Origin: a marine bacterium B5-7
Lineage (GTDB): Bacteria; Pseudomonadota; Gammaproteobacteria; Arenicellales; CAJQKF01
NCBI GenBank assembly: GCA_021604525.1
Contig: BQJD01000020.1
Span: 1 to 64,000 of the forward strand
Direction of reading: 5' to 3'
Length of the DNA: 64,000 nucleotides
This document shows positions 29,284-41,585 of the stretch, in pieces. The notes under the pieces were generated by a model. The model searched no databases, had not been told where the DNA came from, and was given only the letters and a program-made list of their open reading frames with translations. Position 1 is the first letter of the stretch. Each line of letters opens with the position of its first letter. Made by a program: the position numbers and the translations under genes.

Positions 29284-30753
29284 ATGGCACGACCACTCCT
29301 TAGAAGTTCAACCTTCAAGCTGACCCTGCTATACATCAGCCTGTTCAGCACCTCGGTCATCATCCTGTTCGCGTTTATCTACTGGTCAACGCTCAGTTAT
29401 ATGACTGAGCAGGCTGACGAAGCACTCAATCTGGAAATTCGAGGCCTCAAGGAACGCTACAAGGATGCCGGGCTGAATGGTTTAACGCAGCTTATTCGCG
29501 ACCGAATCAACACACAGCCGCCATCCGGATCGACAATCTATCTGTTAACCAGTTTTCGGTTCGACAGCATTGTCGGCAACCTGGATCGATGGCCCCGGGG
29601 TCCTGAAGATGCCGAGGGATTCATTGATTTCGTACTTGAAGACAGCCGTTTCGAACCACGCCCTGTAATCCACGTTCGGGCCCGGGCATTCAATCTGGAC
29701 GGCGGGTTTCGGTTATTGGTCGGACGCGGCATCGAAGATCTGTTTATTGCCCGCAAGCGCATTATATGGACGCTGGGCTGGGGCCTTGGAATCATGGTTC
29801 TGCTTGGCCTGATCGGTAGTATCTTGATGAGTCGCGGGATGCTTCGAAGAATCGATCAAATTACCGCAACCAGTGAGCAGATCGTATCCGGTGATCTCGG
29901 CCGTCGGGTTCCTACCCGAGGTACCGGGGATGACTTCGACAGGCTGTCGGAACACCTCAACCGAATGCTCGACCAGATCGAGTCACTGCTCGATAGTGTC
30001 AGGCGGATTTCTGACAATATCGCTCACGACTTGAAAACTCCGTTGACTCGACTTCGCAATCGTCTCGAATCGATGTCTCATTCCGGGGCGGATTTTCACC
30101 ATCATCTCGATCCGGCGATACGCGAGGCGGACGGTCTGTTATCAACCTTCAATGCGCTGCTCAGAATTGCCCGTATTGAAAATGACGCGCGCAAGGAGGG
30201 TTTTAGCTCCATTCGGCTTGAGGAAGTGGTTGCAGATGTGGTCGAACTCTATGAACCGCTAGCCGAGGAAAAGCTTCAGACACTGACTCTTGAGCAGCGT
30301 CACACACCACCGATTAACGGTGACCGTGACCTGGTTTTTCAGGCAGTGGCCAATATCCTTGACAATGCTGTGAAGTACACGCCGGAAAATGGCATCATTC
30401 AGGTGTCGATAAAGACAGGCGGTAAACGAGTCCGCGTGACCGTCACCGACAACGGTCCGGGTATTCCGGACGCACTGCACGAGAAAGTAGTGCAACGATT
30501 CTTCCGCACAGACTCGAGCCGTAACCAAAGCGGCAATGGTCTCGGTCTCAGCATGGTTGCGGCCGTATGCAAACTACACGGCGCGCAGCTACGCTTCGAG
30601 GAACTGGATCCAGGACTTTCTGTACATATGGACTTCATGCTACCCGTTGTCGAGAAACAGTCAAAATTCGCTGACTCAGCATCAGAATCAGACGGCATAT
30701 CAACCAACTCAAGTACAAACTACGCTAATACCAAACCATCGGCAGCTCATTGA
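29284..30753 (+). CDS. sensor histidine kinase
   Basis: Inner-membrane kinase of 489 residues. TM1 is at about 11-34, a periplasmic sensor region of about 125 residues follows, then TM2 at about 159-182, a HAMP linker, and a HisKA domain with phospho-accepting H248 in AHDLKTPL. The ATPase domain shows an N box around N361, DNGPGIP and GNGLGLSM. The layout resembles the QseC/CzcS-type OmpR partners. The signal cannot be told. A Ser/Asn-rich tail ends the protein. Confidence 0.92.
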   Translation: MARPLLRSSTFKLTLLYISLFSTSVIILFAFIYWSTLSYMTEQADEALNLEIRGLKERYKDAGLNGLTQLIRDRINTQPPSGSTIYLLTSFRFDSIVGNLDRWPRGPEDAEGFIDFVLEDSRFEPRPVIHVRARAFNLDGGFRLLVGRGIEDLFIARKRIIWTLGWGLGIMVLLGLIGSILMSRGMLRRIDQITATSEQIVSGDLGRRVPTRGTGDDFDRLSEHLNRMLDQIESLLDSVRRISDNIAHDLKTPLTRLRNRLESMSHSGADFHHHLDPAIREADGLLSTFNALLRIARIENDARKEGFSSIRLEEVVADVVELYEPLAEEKLQTLTLEQRHTPPINGDRDLVFQAVANILDNAVKYTPENGIIQVSIKTGGKRVRVTVTDNGPGIPDALHEKVVQRFFRTDSSRNQSGNGLGLSMVAAVCKLHGAQLRFEELDPGLSVHMDFMLPVVEKQSKFADSASESDGISTNSSTNYANTKPSAAH

Positions 30754-30825
30754 CTTATTACGTCGGGAATCAGAACCTGTCCCAGACTGAGTAAAGACCG
30801 CCAAGACAAGAGAAATGGGAGAGAA

Positions 30826-31155
30826 CTAGTGATCCTCCTTTGCACTGGCGCAATTGATACACCAGCGTGTCGTGGGTAGTGCCTCAAGCCGCCGGATGTT
30901 TATCTCATCTCCACATTCTTCACAGGTGTTCCATTCACCGGCGTCGATTCGCCGCAAAGCCTGCTTGATATCGGCAATCTCCGAGCGGGTTATATCATCC
31001 AGCGCCTCTACGACCTCATCATTCTCACGAAAGGTTGCAAGTTCTTCCCAGTCACTCGGTGGAGTTTCTCGTAGATGTTCTGATATACGACCGGATCGCT
31101 GTAGCAGCGATGCCAGCTTTTCGACCAGATCTACCCGGATCTTGCTTGACGGCAT
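30826..31155 (-). CDS. DksA/TraR-family C4 zinc-finger protein
   Basis: Protein of 109 residues with a C-terminal C4 zinc finger (C78, C81, C99, C102; CEECG and WCINC) after a helical N-terminal region. Family members bind RNA polymerase through its secondary channel. It is shorter than DksA (about 150) and the coiled-coil tip DxxDxA is not obvious, so it is better called DksA-like than DksA. Confidence 0.85.
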   Translation of the reverse strand: MPSSKIRVDLVEKLASLLQRSGRISEHLRETPPSDWEELATFRENDEVVEALDDITRSEIADIKQALRRIDAGEWNTCEECGDEINIRRLEALPTTRWCINCASAKEDH

Positions 31156-31254
31156 GTTTTTGTCCCCTTATCAGTTTCTGTATTGCAGCTTAATTTAAAA
31201 AACGCTTTCACTAAACGATTTGATACAAATCAACCTTATCAATGATTTCAGGTT

Positions 31255-31926
31255 TCAAGCTAATTCGATACGTATTTCGGTTTGCAGACTACAGGTTAGA
31301 TCGCGCACATCAAAACTGACCAACTCGATTCGATTCGCTGTAAATGCAATTGGTGGCTCGAAGGTGAGCCCACTCAATGCCTTGGCAATATCATCCGTGG
31401 CATAGGATTCGCGATACAGACCGATAGTGATGTGTTGCAGATAATCTTCGGAACGGGGTTCACCATGAACCTGCAAAAGTGATTCTCTCAGCGTGTGGAA
31501 ATGTCGATCAAGGCATTCAATTTCCAAAAACGGTGCTGCTAAAAAACTATTGGCGTCACCGGCAGATAATTCAAGAGGCACTTTGCAATTCTCAGAAATG
31601 ATTTGCGATTGGCGGTCAATCAGCTCAGGCGTCAAATCATCATCGTATACCATTTTGGAAGCTAAAAAACCGCCGGCCAAAATCGTGACGTGCGGCTCAC
31701 ACAACCACGGCTGCAACAGCCACTCGGACAAATGCTTGCGGGCTTTTTCAAGTCTGCCTGAAACAAGTGTGTCCGTAACAGGAATAATCCAGGCGGCATA
31801 GCGATTGCGACCCTTTCGCCAAATCGGATAATCTGTCTTGTCAGTGGCGAGCACATGGCTGGCGCAGACAAACTTTTGCCAGGTTTCGGCTACATCGCCA
31901 TATGACAATGATCGAGTGTTGAGCAA
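31255..31926 (-). CDS. 2H phosphoesterase superfamily (2'-5' RNA ligase-like) protein
   Basis: Protein of 223 residues with the two HxT motifs that define the 2H superfamily: H79-V-T81 (EPHVTI) and H165-I-T167 (QHITIGL). Spacing and length fit the LigT/2'-5' RNA ligase-like group, which act on cyclic phosphodiesters at RNA ends or in nucleotides. The exact substrate is unknown. Confidence 0.8.
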   Translation of the reverse strand: MLNTRSLSYGDVAETWQKFVCASHVLATDKTDYPIWRKGRNRYAAWIIPVTDTLVSGRLEKARKHLSEWLLQPWLCEPHVTILAGGFLASKMVYDDDLTPELIDRQSQIISENCKVPLELSAGDANSFLAAPFLEIECLDRHFHTLRESLLQVHGEPRSEDYLQHITIGLYRESYATDDIAKALSGLTFEPPIAFTANRIELVSFDVRDLTCSLQTEIRIELA

Positions 31927-31982
31927 TGATGTCCTCTTATCGTTTGAAAACGATATTACTGTACCAGTTCATCGTATCAAGA

Positions 31983-33440
31983 CTAAAAGACTTCAAAATA
32001 CTCACGTTGTTCCCAATCAGTTACTTCAGAGAAAAATCGTGCAACCTCGGCTTCCTTGATCGTTAACAGGTAGTCAATGAAACTGTCACCAAAAGCGTCC
32101 CGAAACAGTCGACTGGAACGGGTTTGGTCAATTGCCTGCACCAGGTTCGATGGTAATTTTTGTGCGGACGATTCATACGGCGCATTTGAAGGTTGTGGAG
32201 GCTCCAAAGAACGCACTACCCCATCCAGGCCGCTATAAATCTGTGAGGCAAAGTAGAGATAGGGATTGGCAGCGGATTCGGCGACTCGATTTTCGATTCT
32301 CGAGCCGTTATCGCCGACATCGCTGATAACGCGAATCATGGCCGCCTTGTTATCCTTGCCCCAGTGGATTCGATCGGGAGCCAGCGTGTAGGGTTGGTAT
32401 CGCTTATAGCCGTTAATCGTCGGCGTGGTGAATACGCATGCGGCAGCAGCGTGTTCCAATAGTCCGGCGACAAAGTGACGACCAAGAGGCGATAGGAGTT
32501 CGTCTTTATGATCCGGGATCATCAAGTTGGCACCACTTTTCGAATCCACTAGTGACTGGTGCAAATGCCAGCCACTGGAAAACAGGTTGGCAAGTGCTGG
32601 GCGACACATGAAAGTTGCATGATAGCCATGACGTCTGCAGACCTGTTTCACGGCACTTCGAAACAGCACCATGTTGTCTGCGGAGATCAGCCCATCCTCG
32701 GGATGAAATGTAAATTCGACCTGGCTGGGTCCGAATTCAACCTCCATGGAACGAACCGGTAGAGCCAGTCCTTCTGCAGTCTTTCGGATGAGTTCCAGCA
32801 CCGGTTCAAGTTCATCGAATCGGGATTCGGTCAAGTATTGATAACCATGAGCTAACAGTTCGACCTGTGGTGACGTGGGTGGATGGGTTGCATCGGACGG
32901 AGATAATTTGGGATCGATGAGTTTCATGATGTGAAACTCAACTTCGAGTCCGGTTCGGTACCCGTAGCCCATTTCATCGAGTCTGTTGAGTGCATCGACA
33001 CATAACTTCCGGGTCGACAGGCCAAGGTCGCTGCCGTCAGGGAAATACAGATCACATAGCAACCAGCCGGTATCCTCAGACCACGGCAAAACCCGATAGG
33101 TCGAAGGATCGGGCAGCATGATAAAGTCTGATGCGCCGCGCAATCCTTCAAGACCCAGTACAGGCGCCTCGCTCCACACCGGAAACACGGTTCGATGAGA
33201 GGTGTCCTTGAGCAACAGTGTCGTGGTCATAGAGACACCGTTGTTCAATGCATCGGCAATATCCTCTGCCCGAATGGTCTTGCCTCGCAGTACGCCATGC
33301 TGATCAACGAATGACACCCGTACTTTATTGATTGAGGTTTTACCAATTTCCAGGGCAAGCTCCTGCGCATGCTTCGTCTGTTCAGCATTTCTGAGCTGAT
33401 AGCGCGAAGCGAAATCGCTCCTTCCAAGGCTGCCGCTCAT
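31983..33440 (-). CDS. glutamine synthetase-like gamma-glutamyl ligase
   Basis: Glutamine-synthetase superfamily protein of 485 residues. It has the beta-grasp N domain (VRVSFVDQHGVLRGK), the metal-binding GLEVEFH segment, a FHPEDGL-type loop, and NGYKRYQPYTLAPDRIHW with a following IENRVAESAANPYLY. It is not housekeeping GlnA: the adenylylation-site context is lost. Such paralogues ligate glutamate to amines (polyamines, aniline, isopropylamine, ethanolamine). It overlaps the Rieske oxygenase gene by four bases, which suggests ligation and oxidation of the same amine substrate. The substrate is not known. Confidence 0.85.
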   Translation of the reverse strand: MSGSLGRSDFASRYQLRNAEQTKHAQELALEIGKTSINKVRVSFVDQHGVLRGKTIRAEDIADALNNGVSMTTTLLLKDTSHRTVFPVWSEAPVLGLEGLRGASDFIMLPDPSTYRVLPWSEDTGWLLCDLYFPDGSDLGLSTRKLCVDALNRLDEMGYGYRTGLEVEFHIMKLIDPKLSPSDATHPPTSPQVELLAHGYQYLTESRFDELEPVLELIRKTAEGLALPVRSMEVEFGPSQVEFTFHPEDGLISADNMVLFRSAVKQVCRRHGYHATFMCRPALANLFSSGWHLHQSLVDSKSGANLMIPDHKDELLSPLGRHFVAGLLEHAAAACVFTTPTINGYKRYQPYTLAPDRIHWGKDNKAAMIRVISDVGDNGSRIENRVAESAANPYLYFASQIYSGLDGVVRSLEPPQPSNAPYESSAQKLPSNLVQAIDQTRSSRLFRDAFGDSFIDYLLTIKEAEVARFFSEVTDWEQREYFEVF

Positions 33441-34771
33441 AACGGCGTTGAACGAATAGCGGAAAACCAGGCCGCTTCGCCGCGCACGGCTTCAGCGCGT
33501 TCGACCCATAATTCGGTCCAACAACTCTCATCGACAATTGTATCGACAGTCAATGGTCCATCCACCACGAGGGTACTACCCTTATCGTCATACAGTGGCA
33601 AGGCTCCACCATTTTCATGACTGTTGAGAGCGTTCTGCAACAAACGCCGGTACTGGACAATACCTATATCACTGCGCGCGAGATGTTCTTTCGTGCGATC
33701 CTGAATTGGACCCTGGGATTCGATTGCCCATTGATCGTGTACATTGATGTCATGACCCATACCGGTGAACGTTTTTGTACGCTGCTCTTCAGGATCAAAG
33801 CCATATTGATTTTGCAGGTTCTTGCGTGGCACGTAGTCAGGCAATTCGTAGAGTTCAAGCCGCTGTTGATGCATTTTCTCGCGGTCGACCGGATCCTTGT
33901 AACTGGTGAAGATCGCATACCAGTAACAATGAGTGTCGTCTATGGGAACATGCCATTGCGTGATAGTCATCTCACGTGACATGGGAATAACAATTGCATG
34001 GGGAAAAACCTGATTGGTCACACGCACATGCATGTCGGTTTCATTCAACCTTCGCAAGGCGGTCAGGCGAACGCCATAGTCGGTTTGCTCGGCTTGAATA
34101 TCCGGGCGTGGAAAATCCCTGAGAACCTGGGTTACAGGAACATCCGTACCCTTTACTGCGTCACGAAACTGTTTGCCGTAACTCTCGTTGGTGTCTTCAT
34201 CTTCAAAGAAGCGATGAAGAAACGATGCATGCGCCGGATCGATACCGACTTCAAGCGCCTGTAACCAGTTGCATTCGATCAGGCCCTTGAATGCAAAGGT
34301 ATGGGAATCAGGCGCACGCAGAGCGTCAATCGTGGGCAGTGCGGGTGCCTCGCCCTCACCCATCCATGCGAATATAATCCCGTTCCGTTCAATCAACGGA
34401 TAACTTGTTAATTTGATTCGCGAATAAAATTCGCTTCCATCCGGCTCAGCCGGTTGTTGCAGACATTGACCAGTTCGATCAAACAGCCAACCATGAAACG
34501 GACAACGAATACCGCCGTCTTCAAGGCGACCATAACAAAGGTCCGCGCCACGATGCGCGCAGTGGCGATCTATCAATCCGAGTTCGCCGTTATTATCACG
34601 GAACAGCACCAATCGCTCGCCAAGAAGATTAACCGGACGAACTGCCCGCACCCCTTCAAGCTCATGTGATAGCGCTGCCGGTTGCCAGTATCGACGCATC
34701 AAACCACCGAGTGCCGTATCAGGGCCACTTCGGGTGAATAATTCGTTTTGTGCTGCTCTCAAGACCGTCAC
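33437..34771 (-). CDS. Rieske non-heme iron oxygenase, phthalate dioxygenase-type
   Basis: Oxygenase alpha subunit of 444 residues. The Rieske [2Fe-2S] ligands are C71-x-H73 and C90-x-x-H93. The mononuclear iron site follows with D178, H181 and H186 in DPAHASFLH. The LigXa-like C-terminal region places it with phthalate 4,5-dioxygenase and related single-component oxygenases/demethylases, which use a separate reductase. No reductase gene is nearby. It is the first gene of a two-gene operon with the ligase and is translationally coupled to it. Reactions in this family include ring hydroxylation and O- or N-dealkylation. Confidence 0.88.
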   Translation of the reverse strand: MTVLRAAQNELFTRSGPDTALGGLMRRYWQPAALSHELEGVRAVRPVNLLGERLVLFRDNNGELGLIDRHCAHRGADLCYGRLEDGGIRCPFHGWLFDRTGQCLQQPAEPDGSEFYSRIKLTSYPLIERNGIIFAWMGEGEAPALPTIDALRAPDSHTFAFKGLIECNWLQALEVGIDPAHASFLHRFFEDEDTNESYGKQFRDAVKGTDVPVTQVLRDFPRPDIQAEQTDYGVRLTALRRLNETDMHVRVTNQVFPHAIVIPMSREMTITQWHVPIDDTHCYWYAIFTSYKDPVDREKMHQQRLELYELPDYVPRKNLQNQYGFDPEEQRTKTFTGMGHDINVHDQWAIESQGPIQDRTKEHLARSDIGIVQYRRLLQNALNSHENGGALPLYDDKGSTLVVDGPLTVDTIVDESCWTELWVERAEAVRGEAAWFSAIRSTPL

Positions 34772-34957
34772 CTCATTGCATGTCGTTATGTTTTTATGAT
34801 CGCGCCGGCTTATCGATTAATGACACGGGCACTAATAATTGTATACGGATGACCAGTGTTGGCAATGGGTAGCCGTTTCCCCTACAACTTATTGTGCACT
34901 TAAGTGCCAGCGAAATAAATTGTCGGCTAATTCAATCGCGGGTCCAAGGTTATGCAC

Positions 34958-35605
34958 CTAACTGGATCGGTCTGATCCGGGACGAGCACGACCAACAGGT
35001 AAATTTTTCAGTCGCCGATACTCGCCACGACTAAAAGATTCGGGATCAGCCAATTGCTCGATTACCATCTCGGTCGAATCAACGCCCCAGAACAAAAGGC
35101 CGTCAACCTCGAATGTCGGCACCCCGAAAATTCCGAGATTGATAGCCTGCTCGGTATTGTCTCGAAGCGCCAGCTTCACCGTATCGTCATAAACAGGAGG
35201 TGGCAAATATTCCACGTCATAACGATCTCGACAGAGTTCATTAAAGCGCGCATCCTCCGGTAATATCCCATGCTCGAATAGTGTACGAAAATAGGCTTCT
35301 ACCACTTCGGGGGTTGAACCAAGGCGAAGCGTTTCACGTAGCATCACGAGTGGGTTGAATGGGTGCGATTCAGGCATTCGAAACGGCAGGGCGTGTCGCT
35401 TGGCATACCACTGGCAATAACGATAAGTCTGTTCGCGCTTGGCGGGAATCTCGGCGGGTCCCTTATGCCCAAAGTGGCCAAGCAGTCCGGCAAACAACAC
35501 CGGAATCCGTTCGATACTTACATAAGATGGTAATCTGTCGAACTGCAGCATTTGCAGGTAAGCAAAGGGCGATACATAGTCGAAATACCAACGAATTGTT
35601 TTCAT
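34958..35605 (-). CDS. 2-hydroxychromene-2-carboxylate isomerase-like DsbA-fold protein
   Basis: Protein of 215 residues with a thioredoxin/DsbA fold of the kappa-GST and NahD type. The N-terminal active-site segment is FDYVSPFAY (serine in place of the CxxC). A cis-Pro region GVPTFEVDG and the tail GVDST follow. Family members isomerise hydroxychromene-carboxylates in naphthalene-type degradation with glutathione. Here no other naphthalene genes are visible, so the real substrate is open. It lies about 185 bases upstream of the Rieske gene on the same strand. Confidence 0.83.
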   Translation of the reverse strand: MKTIRWYFDYVSPFAYLQMLQFDRLPSYVSIERIPVLFAGLLGHFGHKGPAEIPAKREQTYRYCQWYAKRHALPFRMPESHPFNPLVMLRETLRLGSTPEVVEAYFRTLFEHGILPEDARFNELCRDRYDVEYLPPPVYDDTVKLALRDNTEQAINLGIFGVPTFEVDGLLFWGVDSTEMVIEQLADPESFSRGEYRRLKNLPVGRARPGSDRSS

Positions 35606-35766
35606 TCAGATTGCCTTTTAAGTCTTGTTTCCCGATTTGCAATCCACGCGACAACTAACCTGCCTCGCAGAATTTGATAATACTGCTATGCGAGGAACGA
35701 CAACGACGTCATAATTTGCAGCTTCAATCAAGCATTAATGAACCACATTGAAGGATAAACCGATAC

Positions 35767-36702
35767 GTGAGCACACCGCAAAGCATACATATCAAGGGGC
35801 TTTTAATTGTAACGCTTGGCGTCGTGGTGCTGAGTTTTGATGCCTTGCTGGTGCGTCTTGCAGGAACGACCCCGTGGAACGTTGCGTTTTGGCGCGGTGT
35901 ATTTATATTTATCGCGTTAGGCAGTGTATTACTGGTTCGAAAACGGGGACTCGGTCAGGGTGTGCACCCCGTATGGGGTCTGTCAATCATCGGCAGCCTT
36001 GCAGGTGTCGGGCTGATTTTATTCCCCGTATCAATACTTCATACCAGCACCGCAAACACGGTAGTCATACTGACATCCGCACCGTTTTTTGCTGCCCTGT
36101 TTTCCCGGCTGTTTCTAAGGGAAAAAATTCCCACACGCACATGGACTGCGATTGCCATCGTTTTCTTTGGTATTGCTGGAATATTCTCAGGTTCCTTAAA
36201 GGCAGGCGGATTGATCGGTGATCTGGTAGCGCTTGTCGCGGCCATCAATTTCGGTCTTAACATGACGCTGCTACGATCCATGCCGAACCTGTCCAGGGTA
36301 GCCATTACCTGTTTAAGTGGTCTGGTATCGTGCCTGCTGTGCCTGCCACTGGCGACGCCTTTAAATCTGCCCGTAATGAGCATGGGCGTACTCGCTGTAT
36401 CAGGTCTTTTTCAGATGCCCACCGCCATGGTACTCATTGCTACCGGCACACGTTTTCTACCTGCTGCGGAAGTAAGCCTTCTGCTGCTCGTCGAAACATT
36501 ACTGGCGCCTGTTTGGGTATGGTTCATTCTCTCGGAACAACCTCCCCTGGCCACGGTCTTCAGCGGAAGTATCATCCTGGCGACATTGTTCATCCATTCA
36601 TGGCTCGGCCTTCGCGAACAGTCACGCAACGCCCGATTAGCCAAAGCTATAACACTTGATACATCTGCGAAGGAAGTAACCACCGCACAACCTGTACGAT
36701 AA
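35767..36702 (+). CDS. EamA/DMT-family transporter
   Basis: Drug/metabolite transporter of 311 residues with about ten hydrophobic helices in two EamA repeats. Starts at GTG (35767) behind AAGGA. Substrate unknown. It is followed 17 bases later by the HpcH/HpaI aldolase, so the two are likely cotranscribed. Confidence 0.87.
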   Translation: MSTPQSIHIKGLLIVTLGVVVLSFDALLVRLAGTTPWNVAFWRGVFIFIALGSVLLVRKRGLGQGVHPVWGLSIIGSLAGVGLILFPVSILHTSTANTVVILTSAPFFAALFSRLFLREKIPTRTWTAIAIVFFGIAGIFSGSLKAGGLIGDLVALVAAINFGLNMTLLRSMPNLSRVAITCLSGLVSCLLCLPLATPLNLPVMSMGVLAVSGLFQMPTAMVLIATGTRFLPAAEVSLLLLVETLLAPVWVWFILSEQPPLATVFSGSIILATLFIHSWLGLREQSRNARLAKAITLDTSAKEVTTAQPVR

Positions 36703-36719
36703 ACACGGAGATTCATCAT

Positions 36720-37469
36720 ATGTCAGGCTCATTCAAACAGCACCTGTCCCGCGGCACAAAAACTCGCGGCGCATTCCTGGTGCTTGGCAACGAGATCATT
36801 GCAGAGATTGCGTCGAATAGCGGCTTCGACTATGCGGTGGTCGATTGCCAGCATGGCACGTTTGGATACGATGCCATGCGACAGATGATCATGGCGATTG
36901 AATCAGGTCATGCAACGCCCATTGTACGCGTGCCGCCGGGTGATGATTATCAGGTTGGGCGGGCACTGGATGCGGGCGCCAAGGGCCTTATTATTCCGTT
37001 AATAAACTCTGCCGACGATGTCAGAAATGCAGTCAAGGCTGCAGCGTATGGACCCGATGGACTACGCTCGTTCGGCCCGATGCGTGCCCTGACTCGACAT
37101 GGCGTGGCTGAATTTCACAAGGCGCAGAACGACTGCGTGTTACTGCCGCAAATCGAAACCGCCGAGTCGCTGGATCACTTGGCTGAAATCGTTCGAGTGC
37201 CTGGTATTGACGGGGTTTATGTCGGGCCAATGGATCTTGCCATTGCACTGGGTCTTGAGCCGGCGCTCGATAGTGACGAGAAGATTTTTGTCCAGGCCCT
37301 TGAGCATATCGTGTCGGAATGCCGAAGTGCGGGTATCGCTGCGGCGATTCATGCCAATGCGACGCTTGCAGCCAAACGTGCAGAGCAAGGTTTTACAATG
37401 ATAACCGTCGCAACCGATATCTCCATTCTCGGTCAAGGATTTGCGTTATCGCTTAAAGATGACTCTTGA
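36720..37469 (+). CDS. HpcH/HpaI-family aldolase
   Basis: Class II metal-dependent pyruvate aldolase of 249 residues. The catalytic histidine is in VDCQHGTF, the pyruvate-binding arginine in VRVPPGD, and the metal ligands in PQIETAES and YVGPMDLA. Family members cleave 4-hydroxy-2-oxo acids to pyruvate and an aldehyde. A CGGAG ribosome-binding site precedes the ATG. A strong terminator follows. The true aldehyde partner is unknown. Confidence 0.9.
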   Translation: MSGSFKQHLSRGTKTRGAFLVLGNEIIAEIASNSGFDYAVVDCQHGTFGYDAMRQMIMAIESGHATPIVRVPPGDDYQVGRALDAGAKGLIIPLINSADDVRNAVKAAAYGPDGLRSFGPMRALTRHGVAEFHKAQNDCVLLPQIETAESLDHLAEIVRVPGIDGVYVGPMDLAIALGLEPALDSDEKIFVQALEHIVSECRSAGIAAAIHANATLAAKRAEQGFTMITVATDISILGQGFALSLKDDS

Positions 37470-37476
37470 AGATGAT

Positions 37477-37506
37477 CGAAGCCGGGCTGTTCATGGCCCG
37501 GCTTCG
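37477..37506 (+). terminator. terminator hairpin between convergent aldolase and phnY
   Basis: Perfect 11-bp arms CGAAGCCGGGC (37477-37487) and GCCCGGCTTCG (37496-37506) with an 8-nt loop, eight bases after the aldolase stop, followed by TATTCATTTCC. It probably ends the DMT/aldolase transcript and may serve both strands. Confidence 0.75.
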
Positions 37507-37530
37507 TATTCATTTCCAATAGCTGGAAAA

Positions 37531-40301
<2,771 letters not shown>

Positions 40302-41438
40302 CTATTGTGATGGCGCGCCACTTGTAACGCCCATGGTTGCAAGCACTTCGGTAACAGCAGTTATGGCACCGCGCATGTGGGTTTCATCGAGGCGACCGAT
40401 ACAGCCCATTCGAAAACTGTCGACTTCGGTCAGCTTGCCCGGATAGATCACATAACCCCTTTCAGCCAATCCATCGTAGAAAGACTGGAATATAAAGTTC
40501 GGGTCGGCCGGCATTACAAATGTCACGATGATCGGTGCCTGAAGAGAATCAGGCAGCAATGTCTCAAAACCCATGGCACGCATACCGCTCGTCAATAAAT
40601 CACAGTTATGTTGATAGCGCCCGCCGCGCCCTTTCACGCCGCCTTCCGCTTCAAATTCGGTTAATGCCTGGTCAAATGCCAGAATGCAATGAGTGGGTGG
40701 AGTAAATCGCCATTGGCCATTGGATTCCATGGCCCGATGCTGGGCATAAAGATCGAAACACAGGCTATCGGAATTACCTTCTGTACCCTCAAGGGCGTGT
40801 TTTTCAGCCAGACAGAAACCCATCCCCGGTACGCCCTCGAGACACTTGTTGCTTGAAGCAACCACGGCATCGAAAGTAACCCGACCGACTTCAAGCGGCA
40901 GCGCGCCGAATGCACTCATGGAATCGATCAACAAGCGTCGTTGATGTCGCGCAACAACTGCGGATATTTCTTCCAAGGGATTTTTAATACCGGTTGTCGT
41001 CTCGCAGTGAACGACAGCCACATGCGTAATCAATGGATTTTTTGACAGGTATTCATCCACCATAGCCGGATCGATCGGCTCGTGTTCGCGCCAGCTCAAG
41101 TTATCGTGGGGAATATTGTGATAGTCGCAAATAGTGACCATGCGTGTACCGTAGGCGCCGTTGATGAGTATCAGAAGACGTCCGTCCTTCGGCACGAAAT
41201 TACTCAACATCGCCTCGACAACAAATGTGCCGCTTCCTTGCAAAGGCACGCACACATGGGAATCGCGACCCGCAATGATATCGACCAACCGGTCGAGGAC
41301 CCGTTGATTGATATCAATAAAGCGGGTATCGCGAGAACCGTAATCGTGCAACATGGCCTGTTTGACGGAAAGCGACGTCGTCAGTGGCCCGGGGGTTAGC
41401 AAGTAAGGATCGGAATCGATTGAAACGGACTGAGTCAT
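40302..41438 (-). CDS. phnW: 2-aminoethylphosphonate-pyruvate transaminase
   Basis: Class V PLP aminotransferase of 378 residues, giving phosphonoacetaldehyde and alanine. The PLP lysine is K198 (SSNKCLEG) and the ring-nitrogen aspartate is D172 (IDSMSAFGA). The N terminus LLTPGPLTTS is typical of PhnW. It heads the phnW-phnA-phnY operon. A minus-strand promoter candidate reads TTGTAC (41517-41522), 18 bp, TATAAA (41493-41498). Confidence 0.95.
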   Translation of the reverse strand: MTQSVSIDSDPYLLTPGPLTTSLSVKQAMLHDYGSRDTRFIDINQRVLDRLVDIIAGRDSHVCVPLQGSGTFVVEAMLSNFVPKDGRLLILINGAYGTRMVTICDYHNIPHDNLSWREHEPIDPAMVDEYLSKNPLITHVAVVHCETTTGIKNPLEEISAVVARHQRRLLIDSMSAFGALPLEVGRVTFDAVVASSNKCLEGVPGMGFCLAEKHALEGTEGNSDSLCFDLYAQHRAMESNGQWRFTPPTHCILAFDQALTEFEAEGGVKGRGGRYQHNCDLLTSGMRAMGFETLLPDSLQAPIIVTFVMPADPNFIFQSFYDGLAERGYVIYPGKLTEVDSFRMGCIGRLDETHMRGAITAVTEVLATMGVTSGAPSQ

Positions 41439-41538
41439 TGGGTATCACCTGTGTTGTCACGACGGACAAAACTAAAAGCAAGCTGGAACTGCTTTATAGC
41501 GAAAATATTGATATACGTACAATCGATAGTTACTATAT

Positions 41539-41563
41539 GTAATATTGGTTTAAACAATATTAC
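41539..41563. promoter_or_regulatory. LysR-type operator candidate between phnW and its regulator
   Basis: Nine-base arms GTAATATTG (41539-41547) and CAATATTAC (41555-41563) are perfectly complementary around a 7-bp centre. The element lies just upstream of the phnW -35 and upstream of the LysR start, the usual place for an LTTR recognition site controlling both genes. Confidence 0.6.
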
Positions 41564-41585
41564 GTTTCTCGCTTCAGGAAAGATA

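Noticed and set aside
41451-41585. N-terminal extension of the LysR gene
   Set aside because: The 45 upstream codons run through the palindrome and promoter region and lack HTH character; the TTG at 41586 has a ribosome-binding site.
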